In this document: positions 13,619-27,200 of the stretch, in pieces | Position numbering within the stretch: position 1 is the first letter of the stretch | How the letters are laid out: each line of letters opens with the position of its first letter | Source of the DNA: Diadema setosum | Lineage: Eukaryota; Echinodermata; Echinoidea; Diadematoida; Diadematidae | DNA length: 64,000 nt | Assembly (NCBI GenBank): GCA_033980235.1 | Contig: CM067069.1 | Coordinates: 32,785,041-32,849,040, forward strand | Direction of reading: 5' to 3' | The notes under the pieces: model-generated | Databases searched by the model: none | What the model saw: the letters and a program-made list of their open reading frames with translations, nothing else | What the model was told of the DNA's origin: nothing | Translations under genes and position numbers: made by a program

Positions 13619-16600
13619 ATTCTATCCCTCTTTCACTTCTTATCAGTTGGGTTTATGATTAATCTCAACAGAATTTTCTGCTTTAAAGGGATAGTATAGT
13701 TTTGGTTGAAATGGGGATTCAGGTTTTAACTTTTTTGCGATCAATACAATTGGAAACCACTTACAATTAAATATTAAAGAGCAGACCATTGTATTAAAGT
13801 GGAATTCAAAGTTGATTTGATGAAAATTGGTTTTGAATGGCTAAGATATCCTACAACAAAGTAAAACAAAGTGGTCCTGTTAAAAGGTGGATCTAACCTT
13901 TTATTAGGATCATTTTGGTTTGGATATCTCAACCATTTCCAAACCAAATTTCATCAAATAGACCCTTTCATAATTTCATGTGATAAGAAGTTTCTCATTA
14001 TCTCAAAAAATAATCATAAAAAAAAGTTTGGAAACCCGAGGCCCCATCTCAACAAAAACTGCATCATTCCTTTAAAACCTGAATCTCCATCTCAACCAAA
14101 ACTATATCATCCCTTTAAAGGGTTGGTACACTACAGTATTGGTAGAGATGAGAAATGGGCTTTTAACTTTTTGTAAGATACCAAAAAAACACTTATGAAA
14201 CAGAGCATACTATTTTAAGAGGAATTCAAAGTTTATTGGATTAAAATCGGGTTTGGAATGACTGAAACATCAAAAAAAAAAAAGTGAAACAAAGCGATCG
14301 AAATAAAATGTGGGTCCCACACTTTATTAAAATCGCTCTGTTTTGGATATCTCAGCCATTTCAAAACCAATTTTCATCAAATAAACGTTGAATTCCTCAT
14401 GGAATTACATGCTCCTTCATATTTCATGGTTTCTCATTATCTCATCAAAAAATGTTAGAAATCTGAAATTAGGTCTCAACCAAAACTATACCATCCCTTT
14501 AATCTTTTGTTGAAGTCAAGACAATGGCATGTCCTTTCCTCTTCTCTCAGTCTCTCTCTCTCTCTCTCTCTTTCCTCTCTTTCATGAATGATGCAGGATG
14601 AAGACGAATTACTCAGAGTTCCTCAGACATATTTTTATCTCACGAGGCGAGTTGGAAATTCCTCTGGATGTCCAAGGCAGGTGGAGAGGGGGTGAGGAGT
14701 GTTACCCTGGAGGGGCAACGAGGGGCTGATCTTCTATCAGCTGTCCTCGCTGGCGGAGTAACGGGGATGGAGGTCAGGTGCCAGCTCCGGTTTGGGTGAC
14801 TAGCTTGGAGTGCTCTTACTTTTAATAACTCCTCTCGCTTAAAGCTAAAATAACCCTCCTCATAAAAATTCAGGAGCAATCAGGAAGGAGCATTAACTTT
14901 CATATATGTCTTCTCCCTGCAATCTTATGCTAAGGATTTCTATTTATGCTTCGAATTATACTTTTTATACACTCTAACAGTAACTACAATGCATGGATTG
15001 CACTATAAAACAGCTCCACACATTATGCATGCTGTGAAACCAGATATGTTTGCTAGCTTGAAATTGCAAAATTCTGTAGGAGCCAAGATTTGTGAAAGTA
15101 AATGCATACAAAGTTTGTTTGTTTGTTTGTTTTTTGTCTGCACAATGCATTGAATGCAAGTAAGCGATTTGCGAAAGTTTCATGCTGTGAAAAAGGCTGT
15201 TGGCTGTAATTTGCGAAAGTTTCATGCCAAAAATATTCCTGGTTTTACACTTACCGTTTCAGTTATCCTGCCCAATGTCAGAAATACGCACACACAGACA
15301 CACACAAACACACACACACTGTATGTAAGTGTTTGGAAACTTGTGAATCTTTGCCTGGGTCATATCATTCCAGTAACATCCCGCTCTAATTTAAAGGAAA
15401 CCAAAACCCAAAGAGCAGTGTGGATTGAGTGAAAGCAGCAACATTCGTAGAACACATCTCTGAAAGTTTGAGGAAAATCGGACTAAATCAATGCAAACGC
15501 TATGAATTTTTAGTGTTTTGTTGTTGTAATGACTGGATAAGAAGAGTACTAGAGTTTATGACATCGTGTGTGGACAACAATATAAAGAAATTAAAAGAAG
15601 AATTCCACAAAAATTCATTTTTCATGATATTAACACACTCCATCAACTTGTAATACTCACATGTCAAGGGTAATATCATTCCCCCTGCTTTCTGAAAGAG
15701 GTTAAGTCCAGTGCTCTTTCATTAAGGTAGGAAAGTGAAAGTATGTTGAATTTTCTTTATATTTTCTTTATAGTTGTACACACATGATGCATTAAACAGA
15801 ATTAGTCTCCAATTATCCAGTCATTACAACACCAAAATTTTAAAGATTCATTTGCACCAATTGTCAGATTTTCCTCAAACTTTCACTGATGTGTTCTAAT
15901 AACATTGCTCCTTTTACTCAATCCACATTGCTCTTTGGATTTTGGTTTCCTCTAATCTCCTACATGATGAGGCGGGCCTACCGCTTCCATAAGTGTGAAT
16001 AGACAGTGCCCGAAACCTCTTGGAGCTAAAAGATTAAAGGCACAATTTACCATTTGCAGAGGAAACAAAAACTCAGCATTAGTGCTTCAAAATAGTTCTG
16101 AAATGTGAGTTAGGAATAGAAACAACCAATGTAAAAATTTGAGCCAGTAGAATCAATGTTAAGTGTTGTGAAATATACAAAATGTAAACAACAGTTATGA
16201 TAAATTGATATGTTGCCAGACTAAACCATCTACAGTTACGCTTTAATGAGAAAAATACGATTAATACATTTCCTTAATATTTTAGGCTTTAGTGAGTAAA
16301 TTTATATGGTAGGATATTTTGTGATACAACAGACCTACACATATGCATCAAATGTGATATCTTAAACATTTTTAAAATCAATGTTCTCAAAGGTAAACGG
16401 GACCTTTAAAACTTTAAGTGTCATACCGCTGTCCTAAAGGCCCAAACACTATGCTAGAGACGGTGCTCGATGAAAGTGAATTTCCTCTTTAAGCATCCAA
16501 CTGAGCTTGTGTGGCGTGCAAACACGTTCTCCACTCAGCTACTTTAAACAGGTGGTGGCTCGTCCACCTGCCTCCGTTAACAAGGAGCGGAGGAGGGGTG

Positions 16601-19600
16601 GAGGGAGGGGAAGGTCCATCTGCTATTACCCTTGGGTCATCAAGGGTCACAGTCAATGACTCATTAAGAAATATGTGGGGGGGGGTTAGAATTAGAATAT
16701 TTACTCATCCACACAACACAGTGGATTACAATGATAACATCAAATATAGTTGTACATGTAGCTTGCATTGAAGGTAAAAACCATCTTAAACTGCATCCAC
16801 AGTGACAACAAATGTGTTGTAATGACAGGTGACAAGAAAAGGACCGTTCTGATGAGAATTTGTCGCTAATTACTTGTCGCAAATAATTATACTTTGTGGC
16901 TTGCACTGAAGGTAAACATCATCTTAAACTGCATCTGCAGTGACAACAAATGTGTTGTAATGACAGGTGACAAGGAAGGGACTGTTCTGATTAGAATTTG
17001 TCGCTAATTTGCATATCAAAATTATGCACAATAAAAACATATTAGTAAAGATTCACTCATCCTGAAATACAGCACATTGATAACTTCTTACAACTGTACA
17101 TGTATATTGTAGGGGCAGCTGTTTTGAGGGTGAAATCATCTGTTGAAAGTTAGAAAGCATCTACATGTAACCAAGAGACAAATAAGAAGAGATGAACTTG
17201 TTATGAATACCAGTACCAGATCACCTAAGAAGAACACAGCAAAGTTGGGAGCTTGGTGAGGGGGAATGTACATATTCTGTTACACTGGTGGTCAGTGTGA
17301 CCAGGGGAAACCTTGGATCCTTTCTCTCTCATTCTCTAATTCTAGTAAAGTCTTGTTGACCAGTATTACATTGCACACAATTCTCCTTGGAGGTTCCTCC
17401 ATGGATTAAAACATAAAACTGGCTCAAGAGAGTACTTTCTTGTGTATGTGAAGTCTGATGAGACATAGTCTGGTAAGATTGCAGAGCCAAACTTTAAAAA
17501 GTACTTGTGTATGGTAGCAATCAAACATGCTGCAGTATTTAGTAATTTTGTGATGGTCACAGAAATAATTCGCATGTGATTGTGATTATATCACAACTTC
17601 CTCTGAGTCCTGCCTTTCAAACTGATGTTGTACAATGCTGACATTATAACTTTTTATTTTCTCTGAAACAATTTAACTGAATCTTCACCGCTTTGTCAGA
17701 TACAAAAAAAAAAGAGAAGAAACTTTCTGGTGTGCCTTGAATGAAGGCTAATTGAACAGGGCATTGTGGGTGTTTTCCATCCGCTGTAGGGGGGCATGAT
17801 GGAGGAGATGGAGCAATGTAGTGGCACCACAGCCTAATTGGTTGCGGATCTCTAATGAATTTGATCACCATGGATCATCGGGAACAAAGAGTAATTATAG
17901 CACTGCCTTACAAGCCATGTAATTGGGCCATTTGTCACCGTAATTGGCAAAAAACAACTTCCCAGCGCCGGTGGCATGGGTTAGCACCGCCAAAGGTGGT
18001 GCACAGTGGCGCCAAAGGGCGAGGGGGAGCTTGTGGGGGGGGGGGGGGAAGCAGTGAGGCTTCTTCATGTGGGCAATACCAGTAGGGGCTGCGTGGTTTC
18101 AGATCTATACGCCTTGGTTCTACTGCCATGGTGCGTACAGAGAGGTGAAGTCAACTTCAAGGATGCTATCTATAGCAATCCCCATCATGAAAAGGGAATC
18201 TAATTTCCACAATTCACAGCTTTGTACTTGAAGATCATAGGCAGTTTTGTTATCAAACATATTCACGTCCCAAGAAAGAAATGCAACTGCAACCTACTGT
18301 AGGCCCTATCATTTTGTAGAGCAAAGAAACAGTAACAAACGTCAGAATATGATGTAGAAGGTAATGTTGTCAGATCGATGATTCTGAGACAGCAATGTGG
18401 TACATGTACTGAAATGTGATTATATCATTTTTTTTTCCATCCAAAGATACCCTCTCTCTGTCATATATGTATATGCAGGTCTACATACACAGTACATACA
18501 CAGTACAATAGTCTACATGTGTACATTTTCAAAAAAAAAAATATTTCTTCTTCTAATTTACAGCTGTTGCTGCTTCTTACTTAACCGTTGAAGATTTGTC
18601 CCGAGTATACTCACGCAGGTACATCTGGGAAACGTGTTATACAAAGGTTCATGTACTTACAGCAAAATAATTTTTTCCTCAACAGGTTTAATAATAATCA
18701 CTGAAAAAAAAAACAACATAGATATTCAGAGCTCTCCTTTTGTAATTTGATTTTGATATTGATTTTGATTGAAAACCAAGCAAAGGCTTTTGCAGGAAAC
18801 AACTACAATTGTTGTAAGTGCAATCACACATGCACATAAATGATAACTATCACACTGCTGCATAAAATTATGACCATTTTCCCTGCAGTATTTCTGGCTA
18901 CAAAAATAAAGCTATATATATTTAAAGCATCACTTAAAAAGGGGGTAACACTTGTGAAAATGGGTCGCCATTGGTAGTCAGTTCGGGTAAAAAAAAAAGA
19001 AAGAAGCTAAACACATTTTATGCCTCATTTCCGTCTCCTCGCACGGTGGCAGTGCGGGGAAGCGTATCCAATTTTGTGTGCAGCCATTTATTAAATCAAA
19101 TCAAGATCGGTTACTGGAGCTGTATGTAACTCTGCGGGTACACACAGAATACGCAGGGTCCTTTTTTTAAATTTGATCTACAGTATATCAGTCTTATTCA
19201 CACATCACTCCTCACATTACAGACCTGGTTACGGTATATTTCTCTGCAAAAAATAAAAAGTAAAAAAAAAAAAAAAAATTATTTCTCTATCTTTTTCACA
19301 ACATGCTATAGATGTATGTTACAGATATTTTGACAGACATTATCTTCATGCTTTGGATTTCATAACTACACACCATAGATGATTTATTAATTTCTTGTAT
19401 TGAACTTAACTGGGAAAATCATCTTGTTTACCTTCACAAAGGAACAATATCATGAAACCAAGCATTAAAATCTTTATATGATTATATTTCAGTGTAACCT
19501 TCATTTTCAGAATGTGCAAAGATCACTCCAACAAGATGGGTATACGTAAAGGGTGTGTACAGTTCTGGTCGAGGTGAGGATTTAGCTTTTATCGTTTTGC

Positions 19601-21028
19601 GAGATATTCAGAAACCACTCTATGAGATGTCAAAGAGCATGCAGTTCTAAGGGGTATCAAAAGTTTATTCGATGAAAATCGGTTTTGAAATGGCTGAGAT
19701 ATCCAAAAACAAGGTGAAACAAAGAGAGCCTAATAAAGTTGTGGCATGTCGCCTTTTATTATAGCACTTTTTTGGATATCTCAGCCATTTGAAAAACAAT
19801 TTTCATCAAATAAACGTTGAATCCTTCTTAAAATTACATGCTCTTTCATATTTCATAAGAGGCTTTTCATTATCTCACTTAGGAATGTTCAAAACATGAA
19901 TCCCCACCTCAACCAGAACTGTACAGTCCCTTGAAAGCCCCCCCCCCCTTTTTTTTTAAGCTTCACATTAAAGGTCCTGTTTACCTTTGGGAGCAGTGAT
20001 TTAAAAAATGTTCAAGATATCACTTTTGATGCATTATGTGTAGGTCAGTTGTATCACAAAACATCCTAGATCCTAGATTCCTACCATATGAAATCAATAA
20101 GGCCTAAAATATAAGGAGATATTGATCACTATTTTTCTCATTAAACCATAACTCTAGACGGTTTAGTCTGGAAACATTTTTATTTTAACTATTGTTCACG
20201 TTATAATTACAATGAAATTGTTTCTAAACTAAACCATCTACAGAGCATAGTTTATTGAGAAAAATTGTGATATCTCCTTAAATATTTTAGGCTTTATTAT
20301 GAATTTTTTATTTGGCGGGACGTTTTGTGATACAACTGACCTACATATAATGCATCAAATATGATAACTCAAACATTTTCTACATGATTGCTCCCAATGG
20401 TAAATAATAAGTTAGAGAGAAAGATAAACTGTAGGTGATGAGCAGCCCTCCATTTAGTATGTCAACAAAAAGTCATACATTTTCTTCTTTTTTTTATCCA
20501 GAGATACAATTTTTCTTCAGACCTGTTACCAGTAAAAAAAAAAAATAAGATTAATTACATTTTTGCATGTCCTCTTCTGCAAATAAATTCTGTCTGTGCC
20601 AGAATATTTGACAAAAATATGAAAATTAGTATTCACTTTTTGTACAAGACAAATTGGGAGCTGCTCAACACCAATGTAACAAAGAGCTGCATATTTGTCT
20701 TACTCTAAAACTCTTTGTCTTACTACATGTACTCTAGTCATAACTCTTGAATAACTTTTTAGTGTGTGTGATTTTATCCCAAATATTCACTTACAAGTTT
20801 GTACCTTCTTTTCTGATATTTCTATTTTCAGACATACCAACATAATAATAATAATCAGAGTGCTCACTCTCAACTCCCCAGGGAGTGAAGAGTGAGCTTT
20901 GTCAGTGCTGGTTAGAAATAATGTATTGAGAGACCGAGGTAATAATAGTCTGTAAAGAGCATTGAGATACTTAGCAAGTCTGAAATGCGCTATATAAAAA
21001 CCAGCTATTATTATCATTATTATTATTA

Positions 21029-21083
<55 letters not shown>

Positions 21084-21174
21084 CATTATTATTATTATTA
21101 TTATTATCATTATTATTATTATTATCATTATTATTATTATTATTATTATCATTATTATTATCATTATTATGAAA

Positions 21175-21207
<33 letters not shown>

Positions 21208-24200
21208 ATTATCATTATTATTATTATTATCATCATTATTATCATTATTATTATTAGACTTTCCCTTTAAGCCGGTCACACCTTATCACAACCATAACAC
21301 ACAACAGCAGTGACACAAAGTTGAAGAGGCAGGTAGTGTCCAGAGATGCAAGGAGAGAGAAAAATACTGGGCCAATCAAAACTCAGCGACAGAATGAAAG
21401 CGACACTCGCAAGGTTGGGAGGAATGGTTCTAGCATATTGGTGTTTTACCCCTCCAATCTCTTACTGCTCTCCCCTTCTCTCTCTCTTTCTCTCATATTG
21501 GCTGTCTGTCCCTTTCTCTCTCTATCTCTCTTTCTCTTTTTTTCTCTCCACACAGAACTCATTTTGCAGGGCTCATTACGTGCGTGCTCATAATGTAGTG
21601 GTCCACCGCAGCATTGCCACAGACCCAAGGTTACCAACAGAACTACTTCAACTCTCTCTATTTGTGGTGCTGACTTAGTCCCCCATCCTCCCCCCCCCCC
21701 ACCCCAGCCACCTACTGCATTTCTTTTTTCTTTCTTTTTTTTTTTTGTCTTTGAGGGGGCAGGGGGAAGGTTCACGATAATTTAAGGGTGCATGCTTACA
21801 CTCGAAGTTGAAAGTCAAAGCAAAGACAGCCCTTGAACTAGATTCTTAACTCAACTGATACAGTTTTGCAGGCAGCTCTATATTGCTAAATGTGTCCTAA
21901 TACATAATCCATTGCATACCATACATACCAAATATGGTGTGAAAGGCGCCACTAGAAATAAACCTTTTTTATCATCTCTTCGATATTACTGTATACAAAA
22001 CTCACAATATCTTCCCTTGTTAATGCAGATGCTCTAAAGTATAATAATCTATTGTGTGCATCATTCAAACACAATTTCTCTTTTTTCTTCCCATCTTCTA
22101 CATGCAATCTTGCTCTGCAATGCCCTCGTTCTATGATTTGGTAATATACAAAAATGAAAATAACCAATTATTTTGCTCTTTTGAGCAACAGTTTATTCAG
22201 TTTGTCCACATTATCTTAGCTTTTTGAAAGGTTTGTCCACATCTTTATAGCTTTTAAAAAATTTTCCTTTCAGGCACTACTTGTACATTCTTCCATGATG
22301 TTTTGTCTGTGATGTGTTCCATTTTCACAGTCCACATTTTTATATGTATCTGACACTGTTATTTTCCATTCCTTTGCAGCTCTGGATACTTACTGGAGCA
22401 ACCATTGCCGTGGAAACCCATCCGGCAAGGAGGGTGGATGCGGACAGTGGTCTTTTTGATTGAGCTTTCATTTTTTCTTCCAAGGTTGTTTCCATGTATC
22501 TGACATGTTTATTTTCCACTCCTTTGCAGCTCTGGATGCTTATTGGAGCAACCATTGCCATGGAAACCCATCCGGCAAGGAGGGGGGATGCGGACAGTGG
22601 TCTCTCTGATTCAGCTTTATTTTTGTTTTCTTATAAATTTGTTGCAGTGTATCTGACATACTTTGTTCTCCGCTGCAATTGCAGCTACAAATGATGTGGA
22701 AGCTGATTGGAGCAATAATCGCTGCGGAAACCCATCCGGGTAAGGAGGGAGGATGCGGACAGTGGTCTCTCTGATTGAGCTGGGAAGAGGCGCTCGAACC
22801 GTGGCGGTGGGTGATGACGGACAGGAGGAAATTAACCACCGAAATGAGAATTTGAACACCATGAGGGTACTGCTCGCACTCACACCCAGACAGGAGACTG
22901 CAGTGCCTCTCCGACTTCCAATTCCCACACCAAATTAGATTGGGCAGATAGCTATCTAAAATATTCAGATTTTTTTCTCCCCTCATTTATTCTTTTTTCC
23001 CTCCTTTTTCTCTCCGTCTCATAAGATGAACTTTGGAGTGATTAGAAGTGGATGGACGGTGACATCAGGGGGAGGAGGGGTTAATGGATGGACATCTGGT
23101 AGGTAGCTTGAGCGCTCCCTACCAATCCTCATCGAAAGGAATTGGAGAATGAACGTAAAGCGAATGTTTGTTTATCTGGCTGATAGAATGCTAGAATCAC
23201 GGAAGTCATTCACCTTGTGCCGTTTTGGCGTGGACGGCCACGTCGGGGTCGCACTGCACTTCTACACCAACGTTTGCAGTGAGTGGGAAGAGATATCATG
23301 ACATCTGCCTCTTTCTCTCTTAAAAGTGAAAGTAAATCCCACACTTGGACAGAGACAATAACAAGTTTACGGTGTGCTGACTTGGAAAAAAAAATGGGGA
23401 AAAAAAAGGACATGTGACCTTCTAGCTCAAAACCAACAAAATACATGAGTAGGCCAGAAGTGACTTTTCTACATAGTGTAAGAGTAAGCTATAAACTTAA
23501 TAAAATGATATTTGACTTGTTAAAATTGAACCATCCTAACCCATTCAAAAAATGATTAAAATAAGAGAGAGTTAGGAGGTGTGGTTTCAAAGAGAAGGGT
23601 TACTCAGGTATGCTGTGCAGCAGCGTCAATGGAAACAAGCTCTATCTCATAGTGAAAGCAACACCCCAGTCCAAAAAGATATGGTCCATAAAAACAGCTC
23701 ATATCTTGATTTCAGTTTTGTTTTGATTAAGCCATTAAATTTTGACAGTAGGTAGGAAAAATATAACTCTCCCAGGTTAAACGAACTTGAAAAGTCTGTC
23801 AAAGTGTCAACCAAAAGACATATTTTGGTCCATTACAGACTTTTTGTGGGTCTTGAGCTGGGCAGTCACATATGATGTGAACAAATATTTGAAAAGGTTT
23901 GAAATATCAGATAAGCTCACTTGTGATGTTGAATCACATCCAATGCAAACTCCTTAAGACCAGGCTTTTCCAGATGTAATGCAAAAAATCAATCCCATAA
24001 TTCATCCTGCTTTGATAGCCACTCATGAGCAAAGATACGGCCAAATCAAATTCTGTGTCAATCTCATTATCGGCAAAGTTTCACATACTTTGGCATGTGA
24101 ACTACCTTGCCAAAATGAGCTTCAGATTCAGCCATCTTTGTATTTACACAAATGAACAGTTTATCTCACCTACTGTCTTTATGTATGTACAACTACTTAT

Positions 24201-27200
24201 TTATTCATCTAGTTTGCCAAATACTATTGAAGTGTATATGGATAAGAAAATAATGCAGATATAATGTCCAGGCAACATCCTTGTCATAGTTCTTTCTTTC
24301 TGTTTGTTTCGCCTGAAGTCATGATATCAAAATTTTCATCCATGGAGTCCTTGACAGATCTTGAGATGCCCTCATCTAGAATAATTTACAAAATTCACAA
24401 GCTACGCTTCTCTCGTGAATTCCTCTTTTCCATATACAGTGTAGAGTTACAACATAAGATTGTATTGCTTACTTGTTTATCTAGTTAAAAACCAGAGTTG
24501 ATATTATTATAATATTGTATCCATGTTTTGTTGAAATTTTGTTGTGATCTGATCTAAAGTTCCTTAAAGAATTATGTACTTATGGAAGTGTGATGCATTT
24601 TATTTCTTTGTATTACTTTATATGGAAATAAAATCATTTGAATTTAATTGAAAAAAAAAGAAGGGGGAAGGACTGAAAGACAACAAAAAGAGAAATGAGT
24701 AGTAAAGTGAGAGATAAAGGAGTAGTAAAGTGAGAGATAAAGGAGTAGTAAAGTGAGAGATAAAGGAGTAGTAAAGTGAGAGATAAAGGAGATCAAGATA
24801 AAGATAAAGAGACAGGGAAGAGGGACAGAGATAGAGAGAGAGAAAAGCTAGAGAAACAAAACTGAAACATGGAGCTGACAAGATCCCTAGCTAGCTACCA
24901 CAGACCTCGCTGGGAGAAGACAGACGAGTATCCAGGCAAAATAGAGAAACCACACAAATAGGCCAATAAATCAGACAAGAAAAAGTGTAATCAAATGCGG
25001 TGTGTCGCAGCGCACAATGGGTTTATCAGGTGTCGGGTCCATTCACCCGGCCGATCGTATCCAGGGGCTCTCCCCAATTCTGGGCGACTCTACTTGGCAC
25101 CTTTTGGCCGTGAACTCCCTTATTAGGATTTGACCTAAAAAGAGTTTCCCTTGCCCGAAAAAACAGTCTGACCACTTTTGCAGTGGTGAGGGTTGTCACT
25201 GAAGTGTAAAAGTACATATGTACTATTTTATTTTGTGATATCAAAGTATAAAAAAAGGATCCTCAACTCTTAAAAGCACACCATAGTCTTAAAGTCAAAG
25301 TCAGTGTCATGGTGAGAAAATATTGTGAAAAACAGCTAAAAGAGAATGAAAAACAATATATATTATTACATTAAAGAAATCAAATAAAGTTAATCAAATA
25401 CACAACATGAACACATATTTTACTCTAGGTTACCTTACTCCTCATTCATAAAGTGTTCATAGTGCAATCATAAATCTGACTTGGTATATCTGTGTTTGAC
25501 TTTGTGTACTAATGTGAAAAGCAATGCATACTAAACATCTTGTAACTGTGGGCAAACTTTAGTTGTTTTCTCTCTGATGTCAGTAATCACACATCATCAT
25601 CATCACCACCATCAACATCATCATCCTTATCATCACCATAATCACGGTCAAATTTACAATAATTGCCAACATCATAATCGTCACAGTGACAATTAATGTC
25701 ATAATCATTGTCATATCACAAGACATAATTTCTTATATATTGAAGATGCATTGTCAGTATGTGCACGTCAAGAGATGTATGTCTCCAAATGCGATGCTTG
25801 CTTTCATGTTAAATGACAAATATCCCAGAGCATCATGACTTGGATAGATGGGCAGCACAAACAAATGTGGACTTACCCCTTTAAGATTATGATCTTGGAG
25901 GGCAGAGCGCAGCTGGATCTCAAACTGGCCAATGGCGGTGAGGCTCTCTTGGATGGTCTTGTCAACGAACACGTCGGCCCCTTCCAGAAAGCCCTGCTTC
26001 AGTCTCGTGTCAACCTTTGGGAAAATCAGAATTGGAAAGCTGTGTTATGGTTTGAATGATAATTGATCTTTGGACAGCACTCTAACCTCACTTGCTATCT
26101 GAGACTAAAGATGACTGGATATCAAGAATAGGATAAGGAAAATAACACCCCAAATATCATTAATAATCACTGCAATCACAAGCAAAATAACAATCATCAT
26201 TAGAATTATCACAACTTCTTCCTCCTCCTCCTATTCATCATCATCATCATCATCTTCATTAGAGCAATGATGCCAAGGAAGAAATATTTCATTGGTGCCT
26301 GAATTCAAGTAGATATTTCTCAAGAAACTGGAAGATACTCATTATTCAAAGGGAAATCAAAGAAACTGACTTTACAAAACAAGATGGTAGCCTTAGTTTT
26401 TAAAACTTGAAAGAGGCAGCTATATGCTGAGAGTGCAAAAACTGAGAGGGCTTGCTAAAATAAGATAACCTTTATTCAACCGCAAGACTTTGCCAACTAC
26501 AAAAGCATATGGGAGAGAGGCTAATTTCATGTTTACCAATATAATTTAGCAATACGCAGAGCTGCAAATATATTCATCAATTACAGTTGAGGAAAGTTGT
26601 GTGTTAAATGTGGCGACACAACATTTTCCCCTGCGACAATTGCTCCTGTCTTATTTTCTCGAAGGACTTAGGGTTAGGGTTAGGGTTGTGATAGGGTTTT
26701 AGGTTTAGTTTGATGTGAGGAATAGGATTAGGGTTAGGGTTATATGTGTGGGTAAAATTTATGTTTATGTTCAGCGTGAGCTATTTCAAAGGAATAATTG
26801 TTGCAAGAGCAAAAGTCATAGACTCGTTACACAATGTATCTCAATCTTCACAAATAATTCCTAAATCAGGAAGGTTTTTATGTTATCTCAATAGGGCATG
26901 ATAATAAAAATTGCTTTATTTTTTTTTTTTTTGCGGGGGGTGGGGGAGGGGGAGGGGGAGGGGTTTCTGTAGAATGAGGGAGACTACTCAACACTGCATA
27001 CATGAGTCATCAAAATTGACATTCAAGAAGGGAGAAAAGTAGACTAAATCTATTTCTGTTTATGTATGATTGTTCTGTTCCTACTTTTCTTTTATGTTCA
27101 TTTGTTGTTTACATTACATCTTATTTCACTATTTAACCTGAGTATACTCAGGCAAGTGTCTATGGAAAATGCGTGTCCAGCCCTCCAGCCAGTCCTCAAC

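Larger units (their letters stand above)
3692..25876 (-). other. Intron 24 of the KIF14-like gene (22.2 kb)
   Basis: By far the largest intron. It carries the Harbinger-like MITE, several foldback elements, a hAT-like element, two tandem repeat blocks and the long ATT array, each listed separately. GC-richer islands at about 5400-5650, 6690-6920, 8000-8260, 10490-10770, 16500-16640, 17740-18130 and 23200-23290 have no convincing splice-bounded frame. 2.5-kb stretches such as 18700-19500 and 23450-24650 hold nothing I recognise. A missed phase-0 exon is possible. Confidence 0.6.

Noticed and set aside
14640..14879. 79-codon minus-strand frame as a missing kinesin exon
   Set aside because: No similarity to the KIF14 tail and no acceptor and donor pair in phase 0.
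20787..21279. Open frames of poly-Ile, Asn or Tyr
   Set aside because: Direct translation of the (ATT)n microsatellite.
22540..22986. 148-codon minus-strand frame with repeated HPPSLP motif
   Set aside because: Product of the three tandem 150-bp units; no start or splice logic.
23210..23290. Possible exon ending ACGGCACAAG|GTGAAT on the minus strand
   Set aside because: The frame that reads well ([20 protein letters not shown]) has an upstream stop with no acceptor in between, and it does not match KIF14.
24698..24789. Regular 23-bp repeats, considered as a CRISPR array
   Set aside because: Units are directly tandem without spacers, and the DNA is eukaryotic.
25026..25244. Minus-strand frame in a GC-richer island next to exon 24
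   Set aside because: No domain, no splice-bounded frame and no match to the expected tail sequence.
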